DNA of 64,000 bases from positions 1 to 64,000 of the forward strand of contig CADAYD010000012.1 of the NCBI GenBank assembly GCA_902791985.1. Reading direction: 5' to 3'. A program made the translations under genes and the position numbers. This DNA comes from an uncultured bacterium. GTDB taxonomy: Bacteria > Cyanobacteriota > Vampirovibrionia > Gastranaerophilales > Gastranaerophilaceae. The notes beneath the pieces are model-generated. The model searched no databases and was not told the origin of the DNA. It saw nothing but the letters and a program-made list of their open reading frames with translations. Shown in pieces: positions 53,051 through 60,943 of this stretch; the first letter of the stretch is position 1; every line of letters starts with the position of its first letter.

Positions 53051-53725
53051 ATGTTTCATATTAAAAGACAAGGCTTTACTTTATTGGAAGTTTTAGCGGC
53101 TATCTTGATTATCGGTATAATAGCTGTTATGGTAATGCCGAGTTTGACTAAAAATATTCAGGACAAAACTAATATGTCACTGCTAAAAGGTACGGTTTCT
53201 TCTGTCGATAATGTTGTTCAAGCCGAGCTTACAAAACAAAGAACAGATGATATATTGTTGACTGATATATACAAAAATCCTCGGGCTTTTTTAGAAAAAT
53301 TTGACCTTGCAAAATCAGGAGAAGCTTTTTCTACTACTTATAAAAAACTTTCGAATTCTTCGAAAATAGGTGTATTGATACCGGAAGAAAATAATCGTGT
53401 TTTACTGAAAAATGGTGTGGGATTAGGCATAATAAATGGTGATGATGACAAATATACAACGGTTGTGGTTGATGTTACAGGTAGTGCTAAGCCAAATATT
53501 GTCGGTGTTGATTATTTTGTGTTTAAAATTGAATGGGAGGACAATTACTCTGACGGATACAGAACGGGTGATGTCAATTCGTTTAAGAATGTCAATTCAG
53601 AAGGTGCTGAATCAAAAAGCGCATTGAAAACATTGTGCGAAGATGGTGATGGTGCAGCTTGTTACAGGTTGGTTGTGCTTTCTTCATATGATCCGGAGTA
53701 CTTGAAGAAAGAATATTTAGATTAA
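53051..53725 (+). CDS. type IV prepilin-like protein
   Basis: The ATG at 53051 follows AGAGG and gives MFHIKRQG^FTLLEVLAAIL, a class III signal with cleavage after Gly8 and Glu at position +5. The hydrophobic helix ILIIGIIAVMVMP follows. The 224-residue protein has a variable C-terminal pilin-like domain with a Cys pair near the end (LCEDGDGAACYRL). It is a pseudopilin, minor pilin or adhesin; no pilus machinery genes are adjacent. The second prepilin gene follows after 12 nt. Confidence 0.88.
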   Translation: MFHIKRQGFTLLEVLAAILIIGIIAVMVMPSLTKNIQDKTNMSLLKGTVSSVDNVVQAELTKQRTDDILLTDIYKNPRAFLEKFDLAKSGEAFSTTYKKLSNSSKIGVLIPEENNRVLLKNGVGLGIINGDDDKYTTVVVDVTGSAKPNIVGVDYFVFKIEWEDNYSDGYRTGDVNSFKNVNSEGAESKSALKTLCEDGDGAACYRLVVLSSYDPEYLKKEYLD

Positions 53726-53737
53726 AGGAGAAGTAAT

Positions 53738-54361
53738 ATGAAAAAAGGGTTCACATTATCTGAGTTATTAATATCTGTGGCAATCATCGGAATTATTGCC
53801 ACACTTGCAATACCCACACTTATGGGAAATGTCAGTGATCGTGCTTTTGTAAACCAGATAAAGAATATGGTTGCAAATATTGAAGAAGTTGCTCAGGATG
53901 AATTAATATCTAATCGAACAAGAGATTTATCCGAGACTGATTTTGGAGATCCTGCAGAGCTTCTTTCCGATAAACATTTTTCGATTTCAAAACAATGCAC
54001 TGCTACTGATAATTGTTGGAATGAAACTTATAAAAATATAAATAAATCAGAAGTTACGTTATCTACTGATAATTCCGTAATTTTGAAAAATGGTGTTGTT
54101 ATGAGCTACTCTATATTGGAAGATGATAATTTAGCGGGTGTGTTTACAATAGACCTTAACGGAGTGGATAAGCCTAATCTTGCAGGGCGTGATTTATATG
54201 CATTTTATGTCAACTCAAAGGGTAAGGTTGTTGATATCGGTAGCCTGCAAGAAGAAGGTGTTACTTTGGCTACAGAAAACAATAATTGCAAAACAGAAAA
54301 TGATGCACAATTTTGGTGTTATGCTGCAATTGTGGATAACGGCTGGAATGTCGGGTATTAA
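53738..54361 (+). CDS. type IV prepilin-like protein
   Basis: The 207-residue protein starts MKKG^FTLSELLISVAIIGI, with prepilin cleavage after Gly4 and Glu at +5. Cys pairs occur at CTATDNCW and CKTENDAQFWC. It shares the central pattern (VILKNGVVMSYSI; DLNGVDKPNLAG) with its neighbour (VLLKNGVGLGII; VDVTGSAKPNIVG), so the two arose by duplication. AAAGGAGAAGT precedes the ATG. Confidence 0.88.
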   Translation: MKKGFTLSELLISVAIIGIIATLAIPTLMGNVSDRAFVNQIKNMVANIEEVAQDELISNRTRDLSETDFGDPAELLSDKHFSISKQCTATDNCWNETYKNINKSEVTLSTDNSVILKNGVVMSYSILEDDNLAGVFTIDLNGVDKPNLAGRDLYAFYVNSKGKVVDIGSLQEEGVTLATENNNCKTENDAQFWCYAAIVDNGWNVGY

Positions 54362-54397
54362 TTTGGCTTAAAGTCCGGCAGGATGGTTGTAAGTTAA

Positions 54398-54964
54398 TTA
54401 TGTATTATAAGGTAAACGATCTCTATCAGGATATATAGTGGCTTTTATCGCTTTTATATCGTCTTCGTTAATATTATCCAACTCTTCTAATTGATGTTTA
54501 CAGAATGCTGCATTTTTTGCTTGCAAAATAATATATTCTTTTGTTTCCATATCGAGTTTTGGGTTATTTAAGACTTTATTCAATCGCATTAACGCTCCGG
54601 TTACATTAATATGAGCTATAGCGTCTACCATGTGATTATAATACCCTGGAGTTGCTTTTGTATATTTTATTTCAGCCTCATACTTGCCAATTTCAATATT
54701 GCGTATAATCTCTATAAGTTCTGACTGATTATATTTAAAAAATTTATTTTGAGAGATTTCTTGAAAAACATTGTTTTTGCTGTATTTGTTATAAATATGA
54801 TGATAACCCGCCACGGGTTCTTTTAGTTGTTTCAATTCATTTTCTGCGGAATATATTTTATTCAAATTTTCTTGATAAACGTGAGGACCGTACATATTAT
54901 TTATGTCCTGAGCTGTTATTTGCGGACTCGGCACATATGCAATTGGTGAAATTGAATTAATCAT
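54398..54964 (-). CDS. hypothetical protein (188 aa)
   Basis: The protein starts MINSISPIAYVPSPQITAQD, a Ser/Pro/Ile-rich, likely unstructured N-terminus. A Tyr/Asn/Lys-rich helical body follows with HMVDAIAHINVTGALMRLNK. No recognised domain, signal or membrane segment. AAAAGGAAAT precedes the ATG. Next to another unknown gene on the same strand (31 bp apart), so probably co-transcribed. Confidence 0.6.
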   Translation of the reverse strand: MINSISPIAYVPSPQITAQDINNMYGPHVYQENLNKIYSAENELKQLKEPVAGYHHIYNKYSKNNVFQEISQNKFFKYNQSELIEIIRNIEIGKYEAEIKYTKATPGYYNHMVDAIAHINVTGALMRLNKVLNNPKLDMETKEYIILQAKNAAFCKHQLEELDNINEDDIKAIKATIYPDRDRLPYNT

Positions 54965-54995
54965 AATATTTCCTTTTAAGTCTAAAATATATTCT

Positions 54996-55358
54996 TTAAT
55001 TTACTTTAACATTATTTTGTTTAATCATTTTTATAAAATCGCGAATTCTCTGGAAACCTTTTCCTTGACTGCCTTCAACTATAATTTTTCGGTAGGTATT
55101 GATTTTGCCCTCGGTATCTTTTTCTTTAACCAATTTCCCTACCCAAATGTGTTTACTTGCACTGGTTTTTTGGTTTTTGGGGATGGCAGATAATTCAATA
55201 TAGTCAATACCGAGTTGTTTCAACCTGTGGTTTTGGGGTAATAATACCATTTTATCTCTACTATAAACACCGGTGGTAGGATTAGAAATACCCTTTTCTA
55301 CTATTGTACCTGTTAAATCTGATACATAGGTTCCAAGACGCCCATTTACAATTTTCAT
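54996..55358 (-). CDS. hypothetical protein (120 aa)
   Basis: The product (MKIVNGRLGTYVSDLTGTIV...) is basic and beta-rich at first (DKMVLLPQNHRLKQLGIDYIELSAI is split by loops). It ends with a helix (RIRDFIKMIKQNN). AAAAAGGAGTG precedes the ATG. I recognise no family. Convergence or divergence gives no functional clue. Confidence 0.6.
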   Translation of the reverse strand: MKIVNGRLGTYVSDLTGTIVEKGISNPTTGVYSRDKMVLLPQNHRLKQLGIDYIELSAIPKNQKTSASKHIWVGKLVKEKDTEGKINTYRKIIVEGSQGKGFQRIRDFIKMIKQNNVKVN

Positions 55359-55746
55359 ACTTCACTCCTTTTTTTATAACATGTATCCTAAAAACGAAAA
55401 AAAATTTTTTTTGCTATTGAAATAAATAAATCTTAGCATAGTAAAAAAGAAATACAATATTTTGCATAAGTTGATCTTACTTATGAAATTAGACATACAG
55501 ACGTATTATAATCTCAGAATGATATTAGGGTTTAAGGTATAATTAAGATTTTGTCAGGCATTGCCTGACCTACAAACTTGATACACAGACGTACTATAAT
55601 ATAAGAATGGTATTAGGAGTTAAGTATAAATAAAAACTCTCAATATAGTTATTTATGCTATAATTAAACCATGAAATAAATGTTTATTTACAAGAAATAA
55701 CAATATTTAAATCCAATTAAAAATTAAAATTATACAGAAATATATA
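55359..55746. other. intergenic region with direct repeats and palindrome
   Basis: No gene is seen. Two imperfect direct copies of about 50 bp (55497-55547 and 55583-55632) each contain CAGACGTA[T/C]TATAAT. Between them lies the palindrome GTCAGGCA-T-TGCCTGAC (55553-55569). Both copies hold a perfect TATAAT box, so tandem promoters or a repeat-borne promoter are possible. Confidence 0.5.
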
Positions 55747-56658
55747 ATGAATAATACTGATAAACAAAATTTAAAAAAGAAATTTTATGAGCAATGTAAA
55801 AAAAATGTATTGCCAAAAATTTCAGAAATGGAAGCAATACGCCAAAAACTATTAAAATCTCATAATAATGCAAAATATAAAAATATAATTAAAGAAAATT
55901 GTATTAATGAATTGTTATCTTGTTTTGATTTTATTGAACGTGGTACAAGTTCCTTAATTCCTATGTGTGTTAAAAGTCTTATAAATCCTGATTTCGGACA
56001 TATAACAGATGATTCTTTTTTTGGTTGTTATAATACCGTAAATTTTCAGGTAACAGAGGCATATGCACAAATTAAATATAAGAAAGATGTATATGGTTTT
56101 ACAGAACATTTTATCTTTATAAACCTTGTATTCAATAAGAATGCAAAAACAAATGTGCATCTGTGTCCACAGTTTAAGCCAAGTTATAGTAAGAGTTTAT
56201 GGGGTTGTATTATACTTAGTGCAATTATCTGTATATTTGTTTCAAAAGTGGTTTGGCTTGCATATGTTTTTCTTGGAATTTTATTGATACTAATATTAGC
56301 AATGTTATCTAATATATATCATAATAAGGCTCAAGAAATAAATTTAGAAGATACGAATTTCGAGAAAAATTTTTATGTAGAATGTGACAATCCAGTTGAA
56401 GCTAGATATATATTAACCCCTGCCTTTATGGAAAGACTGAATGAACTTAAAACAGTATTTGCGTCTAAAAATATTTGGGTTGAAATAGAGAATAATCAAG
56501 TAACTTTCGCAATACAAACAAATAATGATTTGTATGAAGTAGGTGATTTATATACTCCAGCAACAGACCTTAAAAAATTTGATAAATTTTTTAATGAAAT
56601 AATGGCAATAACTGAAGTAATAGACCACTTTAAACTCAACGAAAAGACCGGATTATAA
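55747..56658 (+). CDS. DUF3137 domain membrane protein
   Basis: The 303-residue protein has a soluble N-terminal part, two adjacent membrane helices (SLWGCIILSAIICIFVSKVV and WLAYVFLGILLILILAML), and a DUF3137-type C-terminal region (FYVECDNPVEARYILTPAFMERLNEL, VTFAIQTNNDLYEVG). The function of the family is unknown. No clear Shine-Dalgarno precedes the ATG. Ends just before the mini-island. Confidence 0.78.
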   Translation: MNNTDKQNLKKKFYEQCKKNVLPKISEMEAIRQKLLKSHNNAKYKNIIKENCINELLSCFDFIERGTSSLIPMCVKSLINPDFGHITDDSFFGCYNTVNFQVTEAYAQIKYKKDVYGFTEHFIFINLVFNKNAKTNVHLCPQFKPSYSKSLWGCIILSAIICIFVSKVVWLAYVFLGILLILILAMLSNIYHNKAQEINLEDTNFEKNFYVECDNPVEARYILTPAFMERLNELKTVFASKNIWVEIENNQVTFAIQTNNDLYEVGDLYTPATDLKKFDKFFNEIMAITEVIDHFKLNEKTGL

Positions 56659-56731
56659 ATTATAGTCCCAGTAAGTAGGTCGACTTTAACAATCCTTGTT
56701 GGCTTGGTATAGCCAACCAATTTTAAAATGG

Positions 56732-56749
56732 TGTCGACTGGGGGACTTG
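56732..56749. repeat. att-like partial copy of the tRNA-Leu 3' end
   Basis: TGTCGACTGGGGGACTTG matches 58190-58207 (3' end of tRNA-Leu) in 17 of 18 positions. It marks the left boundary of a possible integrated element. Confidence 0.6.
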
Positions 56750-56886
56750 TCTTGCTGCGCCTCGCATGGGACGGCTTCCGCGTCGGCTCATTTGTCTAGC
56801 CGACCGCTTGACGATTTCGCCGACGGCTACAGCCTCTGCTCGGCTTGCGCTGAACCCCCGAAAAGTGATTCAAGCCCGACCCAACT
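56736..56886. other. G+C-rich anomalous island without gene
   Basis: About 150 bp with far higher G+C than any neighbour, rich in CGGC/GCCG. It contains the hairpin GTCGGCT (56782-56788) with AGCCGAC (56798-56804) and several other short inverted repeats. No convincing gene. It starts at the att-like copy, so it may be part of the element end or an inserted structured repeat. Confidence 0.6.
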
Positions 56887-56955
56887 TCATTGTAATTTAA
56901 CATACAGAACAAGATTAAATTATCTATGAGATGGAGATGGTTTGATATTGTCTTT

Positions 56956-57411
56956 TTATATATACCTTTTGCATTTATGAATATATCCATTTATATTAAT
57001 ACCAACCCAATAAGTTTTATTTTGCCCAATAATTATCATAATTACTGGGAATTTAACATTTTTATATCTTCTGATTTTCATTAAAGTTTTTAAATCTGTC
57101 TTTGAAGGTTTAGGATTTATTTCAGAATGAGTATGCCATTCTCCAATATAATTTATTTTCCCGTTGCTGATATTATATTTATTGTTTATTATGAATTGAT
57201 GACCAAATATATTTCTAATAAAATTATATCGTCTATGTATATCAAATATATTTGGTTGTGTGCAATCCAAAATTTTTAATTCGTTTCTTGCAATATATCC
57301 CATTAATGCCCCGCCACTCTCGTTTTGCCCGTTATATTGCTCAAATTTTGACAAAGTTTGTATTACAGAGGTGTCAATATTAATAGTAAATTTATTATAT
57401 GTATATATCAT
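56956..57411 (-). CDS. JAB/MPN (JAMM) metallopeptidase domain protein
   Basis: The 151-residue protein has a complete JAMM zinc site: Glu31 (ESGGALMGY), His93 and His95, Ser103 and Asp106 (EWHTHSEINPKPSKTD). It resembles the single-domain JAB proteins found in integrative elements and CBASS-like loci (Cap3), which remove ubiquitin-like conjugates. No E1/E2-like or cyclase gene is next to it. The start at 57411 is taken at the first Met before the conserved fold. Its head abuts a truncated integrase, suggesting a rearrangement junction near 57.42 kb. Confidence 0.8.
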   Translation of the reverse strand: MIYTYNKFTINIDTSVIQTLSKFEQYNGQNESGGALMGYIARNELKILDCTQPNIFDIHRRYNFIRNIFGHQFIINNKYNISNGKINYIGEWHTHSEINPKPSKTDLKTLMKIRRYKNVKFPVIMIIIGQNKTYWVGININGYIHKCKRYI

Positions 57412-57418
57412 ATTCTTC

Positions 57419-58108
57419 CCAATAAACTCTGAATATAAAGCTAACAGAAAGAACATTAAACCAATACTTTATAGAAGTGCTGCAATTAAGATGTTTAATG
57501 TGGCTATTGATAATGATATTCTGATTAAAAATCCTTGTAGAACTTGGAAGAAGATGGTGGAAGATAATGTAAAACTTGTCTATTGGTCTAAAACTGAAGA
57601 AAAACAATTTTATAAATATTGTGATGAGTGGTTAAAAGATTTAATCACTTTAGCTTTAGCAACAGGATTAAGAAAAAGTAATGTAAGATTGTTTCAGAAG
57701 TCTTGGATTGATTTTGAACAAAGTCTTATAAAGATTCCACGAACACAGAACAAAGGGAGAAAATTCATAGAGCTACCTTTTGGAGAGGATTTAAAACTTA
57801 TGTTTTTACAACATATAAATAATAAGAATGAAAAATATTTATTTATCAATGAACAGAGAAATGCTCCGTACAGTGAAAAAAGAATAGATGAAGCTTTTGC
57901 TGAAATATGTAATAAAGCAAAGATTAAAAATATAGGCTTTCATGGATTAAGACACACAGTAGGTACTAGATTAGGAGAAAAAGGTGTGGATTTAGCAGTC
58001 ATACAAGACATATTAGCGCATACAAGTGTAGCTACTACAAAAAGATATAGACATACTACTCCTGAGCAAATGACTAAAGCTATGCAAGTTCTTAATTCAT
58101 ACAACTAG
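57419..58108 (+). pseudogene. 5'-truncated tyrosine recombinase (integrase)
   Basis: The catalytic domain is intact by motif: Arg in ATGLRKSNVRLF, Lys in RTQNKGRKF, HGLRHT, LAHTS and the nucleophile Tyr in TKRYRHTT. Only the end of the core-binding domain (YRSAAIKMFNVAIDNDILIKNP) remains. The N-terminal part is absent, since further upstream the same frame runs antisense through the JAMM gene. The first internal ATG is at 57491. It points at tRNA-Leu 80 bp away, the usual position of an integrase beside its attachment site. Confidence 0.8.
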
Positions 58109-58189
58109 TATTTTAATCAATGGACATATAATGGACACAGGTAAGAGTTTAAAGGGGTTCAAATTCAGGTCTATCAAGGGAAAACAAAT

Positions 58190-58207
58190 TGTCGACGGGG
58201 GGACTTG
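58190..58207. repeat. att-like site in tRNA-Leu 3' end
   Basis: This 18-bp sequence pairs with the copy at 56732-56749 (one mismatch). Together they bracket the JAMM gene and the integrase remnant. Confidence 0.6.
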
Positions 58208-58270
58208 AACCCCCACAGCTCTCGCCACATGCACCTCAAGCATGCGTGTCTACCATTCCACCACATCGAC
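58190..58270 (-). tRNA. trnL: tRNA-Leu (anticodon GAG)
   Basis: The 81-nt class II tRNA is complete: acceptor GTCGATG with CGTCGAC, a long variable arm (TGGCGAGAGCTGT), T arm GGGGGTTCAAGTCCCCC and anticodon GAG in TTGAGGT. The discriminator is A and CCA is not encoded. Its 3' end is the att-like target. Its 5' end (CCACATCGAC on the plus strand) recurs in the repeats to its right. Confidence 0.95.
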
Positions 58271-58272
58271 AT

Positions 58273-58596
58273 GGTATTTAATTATTTTAAATACTACTAT
58301 GAAATTGTCACTTGTCCAATACCGTCGATGTGCTGGATGTTTTCACTTTGTTCAAACCCTCTTCTCGGACGATACTTAATCGTCCTCGTCGGCAGAGTAC
58401 CACATCGACATGGTATTTAATTATTTTAAATACTACTATGAAATTGTCGGTATTTAATTATTTTAAATACTACTATGAAATTGTCACTTGTCCAATACCG
58501 TCGATGTGCCGGATGTTTTCACTTTGTTCAAACCCTCTTCTCGGACGATACTTAATCGTCCTCGTCGGCAGAGTACCACATCGACATGGTATTTTA
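58273..58596. repeat. tandem X/Y repeat block next to tRNA-Leu
   Basis: Order is X1 (58273-58309), Y1 (58310-58411), X2 (58412-58448), X3 (58449-58485), Y2 (58486-58587), then a broken X. X is 37 bp and its three copies are identical. Y is 102 bp, with one difference (T58334/C58510). Each Y ends with CCACATCGACAT, the first bases of tRNA-Leu plus upstream bases. X contains the likely tRNA promoter region. Within Y, GTCGATGTG and CACATCGAC form a 9-bp closing stem, and GGACGAT-ACTTA-ATCGTCC an inner hairpin. Confidence 0.85.
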
Positions 58597-58646
58597 TTAC
58601 GACTCATTCATTCTACCACAAAAAATTTTTTCATACAAAAAAATTA

Positions 58647-58674
58647 TTGAAGTATGTCGTTTATTGTGTAAAAT
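58647..58674 (+). promoter_or_regulatory. leaderless promoter of the barrel-like gene
   Basis: TTGAAG (58647-58652), 16 bp and TAAAAT (58669-58674) are followed by 6 nt and the ATG at 58681. Confidence 0.65.
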
Positions 58675-58680
58675 ATGGGT

Positions 58681-59598
58681 ATGAAGCGAATTATTCTTGG
58701 TTTGTTATTATTCATAATCTCATTTATGCCCGCTTATTCTCAAAATTTTGAACTGGCACAAATTTTTAGTACTGAAAACGGGGTATTTACCTATCATATC
58801 CCGGATGAGATAGAAGAACCTTCTGCACCTGACTCTCCTCTTAAAGATAAGCCGGAGCAGGTGCAAACAGATATTATAAGTGACGATGTTACTGCGGATA
58901 CTTCCGGTTTAACCCAATATAACCCTGAAGATTATATGTATGCTGATATAGATTATGATATTGACGATATGTATGCGTACGTATTACACGGTTATGCTGA
59001 GTATTTTGATGATGAAGAATCAACTGTATTGTTGAATTTGCCTCAGAATGATTTTTTAGCTTTAAATATTCGCAAACCTGATTTTGTGGAGGAAAAATAT
59101 TTTGGCTATCTTAAATCTTCGCCATCGCTGCTTGATAATTATTATACAAAATATAACGGAACTGAATACAGTATAGCGCCAATTTCCGGATATGCATCTA
59201 AAACTGTCGGAGGATTTAGTGCCGGTACTACTTATTTTCAAGGTATTGACTTTGGAGAGCTTGAACAATCTTCAGGGGTTTTCTCAAAATATCAGTATAA
59301 AAATTTTGCTATAAGCACTTCATATGCTAAGACTGTTAACACGACGAACAATAATTATAATGACACGTTTTATTTAACTCCCGAGCTACGCTTGAACCAG
59401 TACTTGGCGATAAAAAATGTGTTGTCTGCCGATACGGTTAAAAAACGTAAAAAGGCGGAAGTAATCTTATCTGTAAACCCGTTCGGTCAAAAGGATATGG
59501 ATAGACTGCGCTTTGAGTTCGGTGCAAGTGAAACATACGACGAAATGAATAATACCTTAAAAAAACAATTCAAATTTTCTACAATGTATAAGTTTTAA
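58681..59598 (+). CDS. secreted protein, candidate outer-membrane beta-barrel
   Basis: The 305-residue protein has a signal peptide (MKRIILGLLLFIISF, cut near AYS). An acidic, Pro-rich linker follows, then a C-terminal half of alternating strands (TVGGFSAGTTYFQGIDFGE, AISTSYAKTVNTT) ending KFSTMYKF. The terminal Phe is typical of Omp85-inserted barrels. No family assigned. An ATG two codons upstream overlaps the predicted transcription start, so I chose the ATG exactly 6 nt after the -10 box. Confidence 0.65.
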   Translation: MKRIILGLLLFIISFMPAYSQNFELAQIFSTENGVFTYHIPDEIEEPSAPDSPLKDKPEQVQTDIISDDVTADTSGLTQYNPEDYMYADIDYDIDDMYAYVLHGYAEYFDDEESTVLLNLPQNDFLALNIRKPDFVEEKYFGYLKSSPSLLDNYYTKYNGTEYSIAPISGYASKTVGGFSAGTTYFQGIDFGELEQSSGVFSKYQYKNFAISTSYAKTVNTTNNNYNDTFYLTPELRLNQYLAIKNVLSADTVKKRKKAEVILSVNPFGQKDMDRLRFEFGASETYDEMNNTLKKQFKFSTMYKF

Positions 59599-59691
59599 TT
59601 GTTAATCATTGTTTTAGATTTTTGTTTTTTGTACTATAGAAATATGGTAGGTTTGCATTGCCATGCTGACATTATAAGAAGGAGAAAACTC

Positions 59692-60888
59692 ATGAAAAAA
59701 TCAATTAAAGATTTAGGCGACATTAAGGGTAAACGTGCTTTAGTCAGAGTTGACGTTAACGTACCTCTTGATGAAAACAAAAACGTAACAGATGATACAA
59801 GAATTCAAGCAATTGTTCCTACTGTTAATTACTTAACAGAAAAAGGTGCAAGGGTTATTTTGATGGCTCATTTGGGTAGACCGAAGGGTGAAAGGAATAT
59901 GGATTTTTCACTTGCTCCTGTTGCAAAATATATGAGTAAAGTTTTCGGTCAGGAAATTGTGTTTATTCCGTCGGTAGAAGAAGCTGCACCTTACGTTGAA
60001 AAATTACAAGACGGTCAGATTGCACTTTTGGAAAACATTAGATTTTATAAGGCTGAAGAAGCAAAAGACGATGATATGACTTTTGCTAATGAAATTGCAA
60101 AACTCGGTGATTTTTATGTGAACGACGCATTTGGCGCTGCTCATAGAAACCACACTTCAACCGCAAAACTTGCAAAGGTTGTAAAACCTGCAGTTTCAGG
60201 CTTGTTAATGGAAAAAGAAATCAGATGCTTATCTCAGGCTCTTGATAATCCGACTCGTCCGTTTACTGCAATTGTAGGCGGTGCAAAGGTTTCATCAAAA
60301 ATCGGGGTTTTGGAAAACTTGTTAGACAAAGTTGATAATATGATTATCGGCGGCGGAATGGCTTATACATTTGTTAAAGCAAACGGCGGCAAAATCGGGA
60401 ATTCAATCTGCGAAGACGATCAAATTGAAACCGCAAAAGCAATTGAAGCTAAGGCTGCAGCAAAAGGCGTTAAACTCGTAATGGCAACAGATGTGTTGGT
60501 TGCGGATGATTTTTCAGGTAACGGAACAAACAAATTTGTTAAAATTAATGAAATTCCTGACGGATTTGAAGGTGTTGACGCCGGAGAGGATTCGAGAAAA
60601 GCATTTGCTGACGTTATCAAATCATCAAAAACTATATTGATGAACGGGCCTGTAGGGGCATTTGAAAATCCGAAGTTCGCTGAAGGTACAAAGGCTGTTC
60701 TTGCTGCTGTAGTTGAAGCAACCAAAAACGGTGCAACTTCTGTTATTGGTGGCGGAGATAGTGTTTCTGCTGCTAAGAAATTCTTTAAAGCAGAAGATTT
60801 CACCCACGTTTCAACAGGCGGAGGAGCTTCGCTGGAATTTATTGAAGGTAAAGTTCTTCCGGGTGTTGCTGCTTTGGATGAAAAATAA
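59692..60888 (+). CDS. pgk: phosphoglycerate kinase
   Basis: The 398-residue glycolytic enzyme transfers phosphate from 1,3-bisphosphoglycerate to ADP. It has VRVDVNVPLDENKN, LMAHLGRPKGERN, NDAFGAAHRNHTS, VGGAKVSSKIGVL and the nucleotide loop VIGGGDSVSAAKKF. The start at 59692 follows AGAAGGAGAAAAC; the longer upstream frame is not family-like. It stands alone without gapA. Confidence 0.97.
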   Translation: MKKSIKDLGDIKGKRALVRVDVNVPLDENKNVTDDTRIQAIVPTVNYLTEKGARVILMAHLGRPKGERNMDFSLAPVAKYMSKVFGQEIVFIPSVEEAAPYVEKLQDGQIALLENIRFYKAEEAKDDDMTFANEIAKLGDFYVNDAFGAAHRNHTSTAKLAKVVKPAVSGLLMEKEIRCLSQALDNPTRPFTAIVGGAKVSSKIGVLENLLDKVDNMIIGGGMAYTFVKANGGKIGNSICEDDQIETAKAIEAKAAAKGVKLVMATDVLVADDFSGNGTNKFVKINEIPDGFEGVDAGEDSRKAFADVIKSSKTILMNGPVGAFENPKFAEGTKAVLAAVVEATKNGATSVIGGGDSVSAAKKFFKAEDFTHVSTGGGASLEFIEGKVLPGVAALDEK

Positions 60889-60904
60889 TTTGTTTATTAA
60901 TGAA

Positions 60905-60942
60905 ACAAAAAAAGACTCGTTTATGACGAGTCTTTTTTTTTG
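60905..60942. terminator. bidirectional terminator between pgk and TPR gene
   Basis: A 14-bp stem (60907-60920 with 60926-60939) and loop TTATG are flanked by A and T runs. Confidence 0.85.
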
Positions 60943-60943
60943 T

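Noticed and set aside
56696-56929. Plus-strand 77-codon frame across the G+C-rich island
   Set aside because: Composition is that of translated repeats, no ribosome site, and it crosses the att-like boundary.
58150-58180. T-loop-like GGGGTTCAAATTC near the integrase end
   Set aside because: No acceptor, D or anticodon arm can be built around it.
58500-58585. Hammerhead-ribozyme-like core in the Y repeat (CCGACGA, stem, GAGA on the minus strand)
   Set aside because: The essential U of CUGANGA and the GAAA are both changed, and no matching cleavage-site stem is present. A structured repeat is the safer call.
58273-58596. CRISPR-like repeat array
   Set aside because: Repeats are abutting or unequal, there are no unique spacers of regular length, and no cas genes are present.
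58205-58751. Plus-strand frames across the tRNA-Leu repeats
   Set aside because: They translate the tRNA and the X/Y repeats, so they are by-products of non-coding sequence.
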